Below are positions 6,968 to 15,396 of a stretch of DNA of 42,435 bases, in pieces; position 1 is the stretch's first letter; each line of letters starts with the position of its first letter. Under the pieces are notes generated by a model that saw only the letters and a list, made by a program, of their open reading frames with translations, made no database searches and was not told where the DNA came from. Origin of the DNA: Bacilli bacterium. Lineage in GTDB: Bacteria > Bacillota_I > Bacilli_A > RF39 > UBA660. Position numbers and translations under genes: made by a program. The DNA is taken from positions 1-42,435 of the forward strand of contig JAFRZY010000008.1 in assembly GCA_017442305.1 (NCBI GenBank). The letters run 5' to 3'.

Positions 6968-9211
6968 TTGAAAAAAGTAAAAGAATTTATAATTAATAAG
7001 AAAGAATATTTATTATTTGCGGCCATTATTTTAATATGTTATTTATATGCTTTGATTGCGGGACATTATGTTGATTTTATTCCGATAAATGGGACATTTC
7101 AAAATTTTAACCCTGTAAGGAGATTTTTAGCGGGGCAAGTGCCATATTTACAATTTGTTGATTATTTAGGGTTAGGCCATTTATATTTAGGCTCGATATT
7201 TACTTTTTTATTTGGTGGCAACTATCAAGCTAGCTTAGTAGCGTTTAACTTTATATCAATTGTATCAACTGTTTTACTTTCTTATGCTATAGGTAATTCT
7301 ATTATTAAGAATAAAAAACAAACTTTATTAATTACTATTGGTATTCTTTTGTTTTTAATTATCAGTCCGTTAATTTTAGAAAATGCTATTGCGTTAGATA
7401 ATCAATTTGTTACAGCATTTAAAAGTGCTATTACTGTTGGTAATTCGGCTAGATTTATTAGAGGAATGATTTTGCCAATATCTGTTCTATTATTTACCGT
7501 TTTATTTAAAAAGACTTATAATTCTAATAATATTTCTAATAAACAAAACATTTTCTTTTTATTAGGTACTTCGGCAATATCTGCATTGGCATTTGTTTGG
7601 AGTAATGATTACGGAATAAGCGTTTGGTTATGTTTAGCAATTTTATATTTTCTTATGTATTTAAAAACAAACAAAAAATTCTGGTTAGCGATATTATTTA
7701 CAATTTTAGAGTTAATATTTTCTGTTGCATTCATTTTTATTTATGTAACGATTTTAACTAGAGGCAACTTTGTCTCTTGGTTATCATCTACCTTTGGAAC
7801 TGGCGGCTATCAAAGTTGGTATTATAATTCTGGTAAAAGTTATTACTTATTTGATTTAGATATATCTTTTTATCGAGTTATTCAAATTTTAGTTTCACTA
7901 TATTACTACTATTTATTTTTTAGAAATACTAAAAGAGAATATACTCTTAGATATGTTGTTCCGGCATTTGTTAACATGACTGCCTTTTGCGCAGTTAATG
8001 AATACAGATTATTAAGTGGTGGAAGTAGTTATGAATATGCAATCATGATATTAGTTTTTACTTTATTATATGAAGTAATTAATTTAATGAAAAAACGAAT
8101 ATCTAAAAAAAATGCTCATTTATTAATTGTAATTCTAGCAGTAATTGGAATATCGTGGGGAGTAAGTCGTATACAAGAAGAAGTTAGATTCATCACTTAT
8201 GAAAAAGAAGGCGAGTATATTGAAGAATTAGGTGGGTATAATAAAGACTTAGGTAAAGACTTATTATGGACTAAAGAATTTTTGCAAGATAAAAAAGTTT
8301 TCGCTACTTATGCATCAGCTTTGGAAACTATAACAAATCAGTATCAACCTACTAAATATGACTATATTATTCATGTATTAGGGGATAATGCAAGAAACGA
8401 ATATTTAGAAATTTTTAATGAAGGTAATTTTGATTACGTTGCTACAATTCAACGTTATTTTAGTCATTGGGAAATGGGATGGATTTCGAGGGCTAATTGG
8501 TTTTTCTATCGTGAGCTTTATAATAGTTATCATCCTGTATATGGAAATAAGTATGAATTATTTTGGGAAAAGAATTCTTCTGAAGATTTTAAGATAACTA
8601 ATGAAGACTTCAATATAAAAGTTAGTGCCGAAGTTTTAAGTGATCAGGAAATAATAGTTAATGTGGAAACTGATGAGAGCGTAAGCGGTTATGCAGATTT
8701 GTATATTGACTATAAAATTACTAAGAATAATAGATTATCATCCAATTTATTGTTTAACAAAATGCTACATATAGAAGCACTTGATAATCTTGAAAGTATT
8801 AACTATTCTATTGGAGATAGCAATTATTTACGTAGTGAAAGTAAAGAATATATTCCGGTTAAGATTATTGATGGAAAGGGTTCAATAAAACTTACAAGTT
8901 CCCCAAAAGAAGGGACAAATCTGATTATAAATGAGATTAGATGCAATCAAATATTTACAGTTTTATATAACTATGTTCAAGTTTATGGATTAGAGAAAAA
9001 TGCCGGTAATATGTATATTTTGTTAGAAAACAATTTAACTAATAATGTCGCTACAAAAAATGCTAAAAGTATTGTTGTAAAAGGAAGAGAGATTCCAATA
9101 ATAGATATTAAAATGAACGAATATATATATTTAGTTTTAGATTCAAGCATAACTGAAAATGAGCTAAATACACTACTTGAAAATAATAATAATATTTTAA
9201 TCAAGAAATAA
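6968..9211 (+). CDS. Large polytopic membrane protein, GT-C glycosyltransferase-like
   Basis: The start is TTG 6968 (protein MKKVKEF...), placed by the promoter 29 bp upstream and the transmembrane segment starting at residue ~14; the Shine-Dalgarno is weak (AGTGAG). The N-terminal ~400 residues contain about ten to eleven transmembrane helices. The first extracellular loop (~residues 35-65) contains NPVRRFLAGQVPYLQFVDYL followed by GLGHLYLG, a composition typical of GT-C membrane glycosyltransferases that use polyprenyl-phosphate sugars. The C-terminal ~330 residues are soluble, probably extracytoplasmic, and include two beta-rich regions. A role in decorating wall polymers or proteins is inferred; no catalytic residue can be pinned. 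It is monocistronic with its own promoter and terminator. Confidence 0.8.
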   Translation: MKKVKEFIINKKEYLLFAAIILICYLYALIAGHYVDFIPINGTFQNFNPVRRFLAGQVPYLQFVDYLGLGHLYLGSIFTFLFGGNYQASLVAFNFISIVSTVLLSYAIGNSIIKNKKQTLLITIGILLFLIISPLILENAIALDNQFVTAFKSAITVGNSARFIRGMILPISVLLFTVLFKKTYNSNNISNKQNIFFLLGTSAISALAFVWSNDYGISVWLCLAILYFLMYLKTNKKFWLAILFTILELIFSVAFIFIYVTILTRGNFVSWLSSTFGTGGYQSWYYNSGKSYYLFDLDISFYRVIQILVSLYYYYLFFRNTKREYTLRYVVPAFVNMTAFCAVNEYRLLSGGSSYEYAIMILVFTLLYEVINLMKKRISKKNAHLLIVILAVIGISWGVSRIQEEVRFITYEKEGEYIEELGGYNKDLGKDLLWTKEFLQDKKVFATYASALETITNQYQPTKYDYIIHVLGDNARNEYLEIFNEGNFDYVATIQRYFSHWEMGWISRANWFFYRELYNSYHPVYGNKYELFWEKNSSEDFKITNEDFNIKVSAEVLSDQEIIVNVETDESVSGYADLYIDYKITKNNRLSSNLLFNKMLHIEALDNLESINYSIGDSNYLRSESKEYIPVKIIDGKGSIKLTSSPKEGTNLIINEIRCNQIFTVLYNYVQVYGLEKNAGNMYILLENNLTNNVATKNAKSIVVKGREIPIIDIKMNEYIYLVLDSSITENELNTLLENNNNILIKK

Positions 9212-9246
9212 AAATGTTGGTAACCTAGCGGTTACCAACATTTTTT
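9211..9246. terminator. Bidirectional terminator between convergent genes
   Basis: AAAATGTTGGTAACC (9211-9225) pairs perfectly with GGTTACCAACATTTT (9230-9244) around TAGC. T-runs occur on both strands. It serves the membrane protein gene (plus) and the pyrophosphatase gene (minus), whose TAG stop lies at the stem/loop junction. Confidence 0.9.
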
Positions 9247-10829
9247 AATGCATTCATTACAACGGGAACAATTTGTTGTTTTCTAGAAATAATTTTGTTA
9301 ATATAAAATCCCTGTTCAATTTTATCAAGATTAAAAGCTTCTTTTATTTGTTCTTTGTTCTTTTCTGTATATAGGAAATAAGTTCCTTTGGAAGAAATAT
9401 CTGTTAAACAAAATAGAACTAATTCATATTCTTTTTGTTCTTTAATCTTTTCTAAAATTTTTATATATTCTTTCTTTTTGGTTAATATTTCTTCATGATT
9501 TAAAGTTAATAGTTGAGATATTGCAAATTTTTTGTTACCTAAAGTATAAACCTTAAAATCTTCATTAATTAAATCTTCTTTAGTCTTATCGGTTAAAACC
9601 GTTCCCTTTTTAAACATCTCAATTGCAAATTTTTCATAATTAATTTTAGCTATATTTGCAAGTTCTTTAACTGCTTCTATATCGTATTCAGTGGTTGTCG
9701 GACTATTTAATGCTAAGGTGTCCGATAAAATTCCGGCAAGCATTATCCCGGCAATTTTTTTAGGAATTTTGACGTTTTTTTCATTAAACATAGAAAATAT
9801 GATTGTATTTGTACTACCTACAGTCATATTACGAAAGTTAATTGGTTTGTTAGTTCTGACATCACCTAATTGATGATGATCTACGATTTCCAATATATCT
9901 GCTTCGTCTAATCCAAAAGCACTTTGAGATGATTCGTTATGATCAACTAGGATTACTTTTTTTCTTTCAACATGATTTATATCTGTAATACGAAGTAATC
10001 CTGTACATTTTCCTTCTTTATTTATTACTGGATAGTTATTATATCCAAGCTTAGTACTTTTAGATAAAAAATCATCATAGTAATCTTCTTCAAAGATTTC
10101 TTCAAATCTATTATTATTAACTATATGTTTTATGCTTGTACTTAAATGGATATATTTTAAAACATCTTCTATAGATAGTTTTGTTTTTATTATATTTATT
10201 TTATGATTTTTTGCTATTTCTAGTAAAGCTTTAGAAAGCTTAATATTATTGCTTAATATTAATAATTTAATTTTTAAATTTAATGCTTTTTGTAAATTAT
10301 CATCAATTTTGTTTGCAATATAAATTGTATTGCTGCCAATGACTTCGTTATTTGTGTTTACGAATCCCTTAATCTCTTCGTTTACTTTATTTACTGACGT
10401 ACCATTAATTGTTTCTTGTATTTTATCAAATGAGGAATGTAGTTCAGTACTATTGTTATCTACTATATTTTTTAATATCATGGTAGTAGTTATTAGCCCT
10501 TTAAATTTATAATTTTTATCTATTAATGGTATTCCGGTTACATTTTTATTAATCATATATTTGTATGTATTTAATATTGTTTCATTTTCGTTTATAAAAC
10601 ACCCGCGATGGTAATTAATATCTTTGATTTGTAGTTTTGTATCGTTTAAAAACTCTGGATCCTTAAAACCAAATTTTTGTAGAACAAATTCTGTTTCACG
10701 ATTTATGTTGCTTAGTATGTAAGGATTTGATTTAAATCCTAGTTGGTTCTTGTAATATGATAGTGCTATAGCAGCTGTAACTGAATCTGTATCAGGCTTT
10801 CTGTGTCCAAATATTAAAATTTCATTCAT
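9225..10829 (-). CDS. ppaC: Mn-dependent inorganic pyrophosphatase, family II, with CBS regulatory insert
   Basis: Hydrolyses pyrophosphate to phosphate in the cytoplasm. The DHH-type catalytic core is visible: GHRKPDTDS (H9, D13, D15), VDHN (296-298) and VDHH (317-319). Between them, residues ~70-290 hold a CBS domain (~70-125), a middle segment in the position of a DRTGG domain (~140-235) and a second CBS domain (~248-288). This is the long, adenine-nucleotide-regulated architecture known from Clostridium perfringens CBS-PPase, and 534 aa fits that class. The DRTGG motif itself is not evident. ATG is preceded by AGAGGGATAA. It is transcribed alone and converges on the GT-C-like gene. Confidence 0.95.
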   Translation of the reverse strand: MNEILIFGHRKPDTDSVTAAIALSYYKNQLGFKSNPYILSNINRETEFVLQKFGFKDPEFLNDTKLQIKDINYHRGCFINENETILNTYKYMINKNVTGIPLIDKNYKFKGLITTTMILKNIVDNNSTELHSSFDKIQETINGTSVNKVNEEIKGFVNTNNEVIGSNTIYIANKIDDNLQKALNLKIKLLILSNNIKLSKALLEIAKNHKINIIKTKLSIEDVLKYIHLSTSIKHIVNNNRFEEIFEEDYYDDFLSKSTKLGYNNYPVINKEGKCTGLLRITDINHVERKKVILVDHNESSQSAFGLDEADILEIVDHHQLGDVRTNKPINFRNMTVGSTNTIIFSMFNEKNVKIPKKIAGIMLAGILSDTLALNSPTTTEYDIEAVKELANIAKINYEKFAIEMFKKGTVLTDKTKEDLINEDFKVYTLGNKKFAISQLLTLNHEEILTKKKEYIKILEKIKEQKEYELVLFCLTDISSKGTYFLYTEKNKEQIKEAFNLDKIEQGFYINKIISRKQQIVPVVMNALKNVGNR

Positions 10830-10889
10830 GTTATCCCTCTTTACTTTGTATAAAAATTATATCTTATTTGCGAAAGAAAATAAAGGTGA

Positions 10890-10919
10890 TAGACAATATA
10901 TTTTGCCTTTTGTTATAAT
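10890..10919 (+). promoter_or_regulatory. Promoter, extended -10
   Basis: TAGACA (10890-10895), 18-bp spacer, TATAAT (10914-10919) with TG at 10911-10912. It precedes the 197-aa membrane protein and probably the ttcA-like gene. Confidence 0.75.
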
Positions 10920-10945
10920 AATGGTAATTAGTAGGTGAGTTGTTT

Positions 10946-11539
10946 ATGAAAAGGGTTTCTAAAAAAATAAATAAAAAAGCTTTAAATGATTATAAAGTTA
11001 TTCGATATTTATTATATTTTGTATTTGCTATTGGCTTTTTATTGTTACTTCTTGGAATTTTATTTTCATTTAAAGATGAATCTATAGACCCTTTAAACAG
11101 CTTAATATTAGAGAAGAAAAACACTTGTAAAAATGCTTATATAGATATTAAATTCAATCCAATTTTGTTTGCAGAGTATCCAAATGAAACTAGCAAGTAT
11201 TATATAGTTCAAGACGGAGAATTTATGTATATTGCTTATCTTGAGGATAAGATATATAAAGATATTATAAATTTAGATTTAGAAGAAAATTCGTATAAAA
11301 TTGTGGGATACACTAAACGGATTCCGAATGATGTAAAAAAGTTAGCAATTACCGCTTATAACGAAGTAATTGGAAAAGAAGTAATAACTATAGATAATAT
11401 AGAATCTTATTTTGGTAATGTTTATCTGGATACAAATAAAACTATTAATATTTCTAACATCCTTTTGACTTTTTCTGTTATTATAATGGGGATTAGTTTA
11501 TTCGGACTAGTTAATTTTCGAAAAAAGTTTAAGAAATAG
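10946..11539 (+). CDS. Membrane protein of unknown function (197 aa)
   Basis: Start at ATG 10946, six bases after AGGTGAG; a TTG two codons earlier is less likely. A basic N-terminus, a transmembrane helix at ~residues 23-45, an extracytoplasmic domain of ~120 residues with a single early cysteine, and a second helix at ~170-190 followed by a basic tail. It may belong to a DUF6709-like group, but I am not sure. The TtcA-like gene starts 25 bp later without a terminator between them, so they are probably co-transcribed. Confidence 0.75.
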   Translation: MKRVSKKINKKALNDYKVIRYLLYFVFAIGFLLLLLGILFSFKDESIDPLNSLILEKKNTCKNAYIDIKFNPILFAEYPNETSKYYIVQDGEFMYIAYLEDKIYKDIINLDLEENSYKIVGYTKRIPNDVKKLAITAYNEVIGKEVITIDNIESYFGNVYLDTNKTINISNILLTFSVIIMGISLFGLVNFRKKFKK

Positions 11540-11564
11540 TTTGATATTTATATGAGGTAGAAAC

Positions 11565-12383
11565 ATGAGTAATAAAGAAATTGAAAGAAGTATAATAAAG
11601 AAATTTAGAAAAGATATTTGGGCGCCTTTTGTAAAAGGAATTAATGATTATAAATTGATTCAAGAAAATGATAGAATAGCTGTTTGTATTTCGGGAGGTA
11701 AAGATTCTTTTTTATTAGCTAAGTGTTTACAAGAAATAAAAAGGCATGGGAAAATGCATTTTGAATTAAAATTTATTGCAATGGACCCTGGGTATAAAAG
11801 TGAAAATTTAGCTAAAATTATAGAAAATGCTAAAAGGTTAGAAATTCCTTTGGATGTTTTTAAGACTGATGTTTTTGCGGTTTCTCAAAAGCTTAATGCC
11901 CAAAAACCATGTTATATATGTGCTAGAATGCGTCGAGGGTATCTATATAGTAAAGCACAAGAATTAGGTTGTAATAAGATTGCTTTAGGGCATCATTTTG
12001 ATGATGTTATTGAAACAATTCTTTTATCAATGCTTTATGGTGGAGAAGTGAAAACAATGATGCCAAAACTTCATAGTGATAATTATATGGGGATGGAACT
12101 TATCAGACCATTATATTTAATAAAAGAAGAAGCTATAATTAACTGGGCAAAGTATAATAATCTTCAATTTATTAATTGCGCCTGCTTATTAACTGATAGC
12201 AACAAAGATTTAGATTCTAAAAGGTTAGAAATGAAAATGCTTATAAATAACTTTCGAAAAACTAATCCATATATAGAACAAAATATTTTTAAAAGTGTTC
12301 ATAATATTAATTTAAATACGATTATTGGTTATCATAAGGGAGATTTAAAACACAATTTTTTAGATGATTATGATAGTAATTAA
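11565..12383 (+). CDS. TtcA-family tRNA 2-thiocytidine synthetase-like protein
   Basis: ATP-dependent PP-loop thiolase. The PP-loop SGGKDS is at residues 43-48; CYIC gives C116 and C119, and the later NCAC (C205/C207) supplies the third conserved cysteine. Together these match the Fe-S cluster ligands of TtcA, which thiolates cytidine 32 of certain tRNAs. LGHHFDD and LIRPL are further family signatures. Length (272 aa) fits. GAGGTAG precedes the ATG. A related branch acts on other substrates, so the exact tRNA position is inferred. It is the last gene before a terminator. Confidence 0.88.
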   Translation: MSNKEIERSIIKKFRKDIWAPFVKGINDYKLIQENDRIAVCISGGKDSFLLAKCLQEIKRHGKMHFELKFIAMDPGYKSENLAKIIENAKRLEIPLDVFKTDVFAVSQKLNAQKPCYICARMRRGYLYSKAQELGCNKIALGHHFDDVIETILLSMLYGGEVKTMMPKLHSDNYMGMELIRPLYLIKEEAIINWAKYNNLQFINCACLLTDSNKDLDSKRLEMKMLINNFRKTNPYIEQNIFKSVHNINLNTIIGYHKGDLKHNFLDDYDSN

Positions 12384-12409
12384 AAAATGGCAAGTTTTGT
12401 CATTTTTTT
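12382..12409 (+). terminator. Intrinsic terminator
   Basis: AAAAAATGGCAA (12382-12393) pairs with TTGTCATTTTTT (12397-12408) around GTT, with one G-U pair, then T. The T-run runs directly into the next promoter's -35. Confidence 0.85.
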
Positions 12410-12437
12410 GACTTTTTATATCTAATAGTGTTATAAT
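12408..12437 (+). promoter_or_regulatory. Promoter of the tetR-hydrogenase operon
   Basis: TTGACT (12408-12413), 18-bp spacer, TATAAT (12432-12437), with TG at 12429-12430. The -35 begins inside the preceding terminator's T-tract. Confidence 0.88.
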
Positions 12438-12453
12438 GGTAACATAAGTTACC
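12438..12453 (+). promoter_or_regulatory. Palindromic operator at the transcription start
   Basis: GGTAAC-ATAA-GTTACC, a perfect 6+6 inverted repeat, abuts the -10 box and covers the expected +1. Placement and shape fit a TetR-family autoregulatory operator for the gene just downstream. No T-run follows, so it is not a terminator. Confidence 0.7.
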
Positions 12454-12500
12454 AAACTATTCAAAATGGGTAATTTAATTGTGTAGGGGAGACGATTAAT

Positions 12501-13049
12501 ATGTCATTAGGAACAAAAATGAGTAGTGAAGTAGTAATAGAAAAAGCAGTTAATATGGTGCGCACTGGTGGTTGGGATTCTATTAACGCAAGAAGCTTGG
12601 CTAAAGAACTTGATATGTCTACTAAGCCATTATATCGCTTATTTAATGGAATGGAAGAAATTAAAACAGAAGTTTACAAGGAAATATATAAGGAATATGA
12701 TGAATTTATTACACATCGAGTGGATAATAAAAATGCTTTAATTACTCTTTGTGTAGCGTATGTAGAATTTGCTAAGGAAAATAAAAATTTGTTTAAATGT
12801 TTATTCTTATCAAATAATTTAAATTGGGTAAGTATAGAAAATGTTTTAGATGAAAAGTGGAATCAGTCTACAATAATTAATTTGGTTAATAAACATGGTT
12901 ATAATTTTGATAATGCCAAAAGTTTATTTATGCATATGTGGTTATATGCAAATGGTTTAGCCACATTGATTGCTACCAATGAAATAGATATGGACGATAA
13001 AGAAATCATAAAAAGATTGGTAAAAATATATAAAGAATTGGTAGGATAA
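12501..13049 (+). CDS. TetR-family transcriptional regulator
   Basis: DNA-binding repressor, 182 aa. The N-terminal helix-turn-helix is clear: AVNMVRTGGWDSINARSLAK then ELDMSTKPLYRLFNGMEEIK, with the typical TetR spacing. The C-terminal ~110 residues form an all-helical ligand/dimer domain whose ligand is unknown. ATG follows GGGGAG. A perfect palindrome at the promoter suggests autoregulation, and because the hydrogenase gene starts four bases after the stop, the regulator probably controls it too. Confidence 0.93.
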   Translation: MSLGTKMSSEVVIEKAVNMVRTGGWDSINARSLAKELDMSTKPLYRLFNGMEEIKTEVYKEIYKEYDEFITHRVDNKNALITLCVAYVEFAKENKNLFKCLFLSNNLNWVSIENVLDEKWNQSTIINLVNKHGYNFDNAKSLFMHMWLYANGLATLIATNEIDMDDKEIIKRLVKIYKELVG

Positions 13050-13053
13050 TATT

Positions 13054-14322
13054 ATGGAAAATAGAGTTTTTATTGATCCGAATAATAAAAGTATAATGCG
13101 TATCGAAGAGCGTTGTGTTAATTGTGGTCAGTGCTTAAATACATGTAAAAATTTAAATAATTTAGATGATGACTGTATTAATTGTGGTCAATGTATTTTG
13201 ACTTGTCCGATGGGAGCTATAGTTCCAAAATATACATATCAGGATGTTCAAAAGTATTTGCTGAATAGCGACTATACAGTTATTGTTTCTACATCTCCGG
13301 CAGTAAGAGTGGCTATTGGGGATGAATTTGGCTATGAACCCGGCGAATTCCTAGAGCGAGAAATGGTGGGAGTTTTAAAAGATTTAGGGTTTGATTATGT
13401 TTTAGATACAACTTTTGGTGCTGACCTTACAATAATGGAAGAAGCTTCTGAGTTAAAAAGACGTATAGAAAATCAAAAAGATTTACCTATGATGACCAGT
13501 TGTTGTTCATCGTGGGTAACTTATATGGAAAAATATCATGGTAATGATCTTAATTTATTATCAAGTTCTAAAAGCCCTATTAGTATGCAAGGAGCAATAA
13601 TTAAAAATTATTTTGCAAGTAAAATGAATTTGAATAAAGAAAAAATCATTAATGTAGCGCTTACACCATGTGTATCCAAAAAATCTGAAATCGCACGCCC
13701 TGAATTAGAAGGAATGGATTTTTGTATAACAACCAGTGAATTAGCTATGATGATTAGGGAAGCTGGAATAGATTTTAAAGCAGTAATTCCAACAGATTTT
13801 GATTCTTTATTAGGAAAAGGTTCCGGTGCTGGCGTTATTTTTGGCGCAAGTGGTGGAGTGATGGAATCTGCATTACGAACCGCTTATTATCTTTTAAATA
13901 ATGAACCTGCTCCGATAGATTTTCTCAATTTCACTGTAGTGCGTGGTGAAGTTCCTATCAAAGAAGCATTTGTTGATTTAAAAGTTACTAAAATTAAGGT
14001 AGCTGTTATTAACGGTATAAAGAATATAGAAATGATATATCCTCGTTTAAGAGATTACACCTTTATAGAGGTAATGAGTTGTCCGGGAGGCTGTATTGGT
14101 GGTGCCGGGCAACCGATGATGTCTATATCTAAATTACAAACGTATAGAGATAAAAGAATGAAAAATTTATATGCTGATGATGCAAATTTGAAGGTACGTA
14201 ATAGTTATGATAATCCAGATATAAAAGAAGTTTATAGGAAATATTTGGGCCAACCATTAAGTGAAGTATCAGAAGATATTTTACATACTAAATATGAAGA
14301 AAAAATTAAAACATCAGTTTAA
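13054..14322 (+). CDS. [FeFe]-hydrogenase, two-cluster short form
   Basis: Catalyses or senses reversible proton/hydrogen chemistry. An N-terminal 2x[4Fe-4S] ferredoxin domain has C21/C24/C27/C31 and C41/C44/C47/C51. The H-cluster domain keeps all cluster ligands: C150-C151 in TSCCSSW, C206 in TPCVSKK, C343 and C347 in MSCPGGC. FGADLTIMEE, SGAGVIFGASGGVMESALR and AGQPMM are family signatures. Against clostridial CpI, motif P1 lacks its proline (TSCCSSW for TSCCPGW) and the methionine before the P2 cysteine is threonine. Those changes suggest a non-group-A (group B-like) enzyme. ATG overlaps the end of the tetR region, so it is translationally linked. Maturases HydE/F/G are not in the window. 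Confidence 0.93.
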   Translation: MENRVFIDPNNKSIMRIEERCVNCGQCLNTCKNLNNLDDDCINCGQCILTCPMGAIVPKYTYQDVQKYLLNSDYTVIVSTSPAVRVAIGDEFGYEPGEFLEREMVGVLKDLGFDYVLDTTFGADLTIMEEASELKRRIENQKDLPMMTSCCSSWVTYMEKYHGNDLNLLSSSKSPISMQGAIIKNYFASKMNLNKEKIINVALTPCVSKKSEIARPELEGMDFCITTSELAMMIREAGIDFKAVIPTDFDSLLGKGSGAGVIFGASGGVMESALRTAYYLLNNEPAPIDFLNFTVVRGEVPIKEAFVDLKVTKIKVAVINGIKNIEMIYPRLRDYTFIEVMSCPGGCIGGAGQPMMSISKLQTYRDKRMKNLYADDANLKVRNSYDNPDIKEVYRKYLGQPLSEVSEDILHTKYEEKIKTSV

Positions 14323-14335
14323 TATAATTCAACTA

Positions 14336-14364
14336 TTGAATTGTGAATTTCACTTTGTTATAAT
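14336..14364 (+). promoter_or_regulatory. Promoter of the thioredoxin-like gene, with nested inverted repeats
   Basis: TTGAAT (14336-14341), 17-bp spacer, TATAAT (14359-14364) with TG at 14356-14357. AATTCAA-CTA-TTGAATT (14326-14342) covers the -35 and GTGA-ATT-TCAC (14343-14353) fills the spacer, both possible regulator sites. Confidence 0.8.
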
Positions 14365-14384
14365 AAATTTCAGGAGGTAATGAG

Positions 14385-14915
14385 ATGAAAAAGATTATTT
14401 TAAGTATAGCGATTTTATTTGTTACTTTAGCGTTTCCACTAAGTGCATTAGCTGAAGAAACTAAAGTTGAGCCAAGAACTAAGGACGAAGTTAACGTTTA
14501 TTTATTCTGGGGCAATGGTTGTGGTTATTGTGAAGCCGCAAAAGAGTTTTTTGCTAGTATTGAAGATGAATACGGTGACAAATTTGAACTAGTAGAATAC
14601 GAAGTATGGTATGATAAGAATAATAATGAGTTAAAAGAAACTGTAATTGATTATATGAATGATGATGCATCAGGCGTTCCTTATATCGTTATAGGTGAAA
14701 AAACATTTGGTGGATATGCTTCGGATTTTAATGAAGACATAATTAAAGCTATTGAAGAAGAATATGAAAGCGATGAACGTTTTGATGTTATTGAAAAAAT
14801 AGAATCTGGAGATATTGAACCTTCAAAGAATTATGATACTTTAATAGTTATTGGAATATTTGTCGTTGTTATTGGCGGATTTGGAGCATTAATATTTTTT
14901 TCTAGAAAACAATAA
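14385..14915 (+). CDS. Secreted, membrane-anchored thioredoxin-like protein
   Basis: Probable thiol-disulfide oxidoreductase outside the membrane. A signal peptide (residues 1-24, ending LSALA-EE), a thioredoxin fold with WGNGCGYCEAAKEFF (CGYC active site near residues 46-49) and the cis-proline segment SGVPYIVIGEKTFGGY, an acidic helical stretch, then a C-terminal transmembrane helix (~152-172) with a basic end. AGGAGG precedes ATG. It has its own promoter 63 bp after the hydrogenase stop. The CGYC pair resembles disulfide isomerases more than CGPC thioredoxins; the partner is unknown, but pilin-like proteins with paired cysteines elsewhere in the window are candidates. Confidence 0.9.
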   Translation: MKKIILSIAILFVTLAFPLSALAEETKVEPRTKDEVNVYLFWGNGCGYCEAAKEFFASIEDEYGDKFELVEYEVWYDKNNNELKETVIDYMNDDASGVPYIVIGEKTFGGYASDFNEDIIKAIEEEYESDERFDVIEKIESGDIEPSKNYDTLIVIGIFVVVIGGFGALIFFSRKQ

Positions 14916-14940
14916 AATTCAGTAAATCTGAATTTTTTTT
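14914..14940 (+). terminator. Intrinsic terminator
   Basis: AAAATTCAG (14914-14922) pairs with CTGAATTTT (14928-14936), loop TAAAT, long T-run. Confidence 0.85.
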
Positions 14941-14947
14941 ATTAGTA

Positions 14948-14956
14948 TGATATAAT
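14948..14956 (+). promoter_or_regulatory. Extended -10 promoter
   Basis: TG-A-TATAAT; a second TATAAT at 14962-14967. The -35 is poor and falls in the preceding terminator. Confidence 0.5.
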
Positions 14957-14984
14957 ATTAGTATAATTTAGAAAGGTAATTATT

Positions 14985-15305
14985 ATGAAGAATAATGCGA
15001 GTAGTAAAAAAAAGCCAGTTATTAGTAATATAATAATGATTTATAAAAATTTAAAAGAAATTTTTTGCTCTAAAGATAAAGAAAAAATAGGAACAGCTTT
15101 AGGGAAAATACTATATACGTTATTTTTGACAATAATGATAAAAATTCCGTTCATATTTTTTAAAACAATTTTGTTGGATAGTTTAAATATTAATAATATA
15201 TCCTATATAATCCAAAATATAATATCTGCTTGTTTTGAGATATCTTATTTTTTTGTGGCCATAGTTGTTATTTACAAATATTTAAAGAAATATTTTGCTA
15301 ATTAA
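14985..15305 (+). CDS. Small membrane protein (106 aa)
   Basis: Follows AGAAAGG. A basic N-terminus, then two hydrophobic segments at ~40-60 and ~75-98. No recognised family. It is monocistronic between two terminators; nothing in the context indicates a role. Confidence 0.65.
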   Translation: MKNNASSKKKPVISNIIMIYKNLKEIFCSKDKEKIGTALGKILYTLFLTIMIKIPFIFFKTILLDSLNINNISYIIQNIISACFEISYFFVAIVVIYKYLKKYFAN

Positions 15306-15336
15306 AGTATTTAAGAATCCGCTTAAATACTTTTTT
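15304..15336 (+). terminator. Intrinsic terminator
   Basis: AAAGTATTTAAG (15304-15315) pairs with CTTAAATACTTT (15322-15333), loop AATCCG, T-run. Confidence 0.88.
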
Positions 15337-15337
15337 A

Positions 15338-15366
15338 TTGCAAAATGTTAAATTTTGTTGTATTCT
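15338..15366 (+). promoter_or_regulatory. typA promoter
   Basis: TTGCAA (15338-15343), 17-bp spacer, TATTCT (15361-15366). Its position rules out translation starts upstream of ~15373. Confidence 0.65.
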
Positions 15367-15396
15367 TTTAAAGTGAATTTGAAAGAAGTTGATTTT

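Noticed and set aside
9218-9237. Second TetR operator (GGTAACC...GGTTACC)
   Set aside because: It has the same half-site letters as the operator at 12438 but different spacing, and is fully explained as the stem of a bidirectional terminator.
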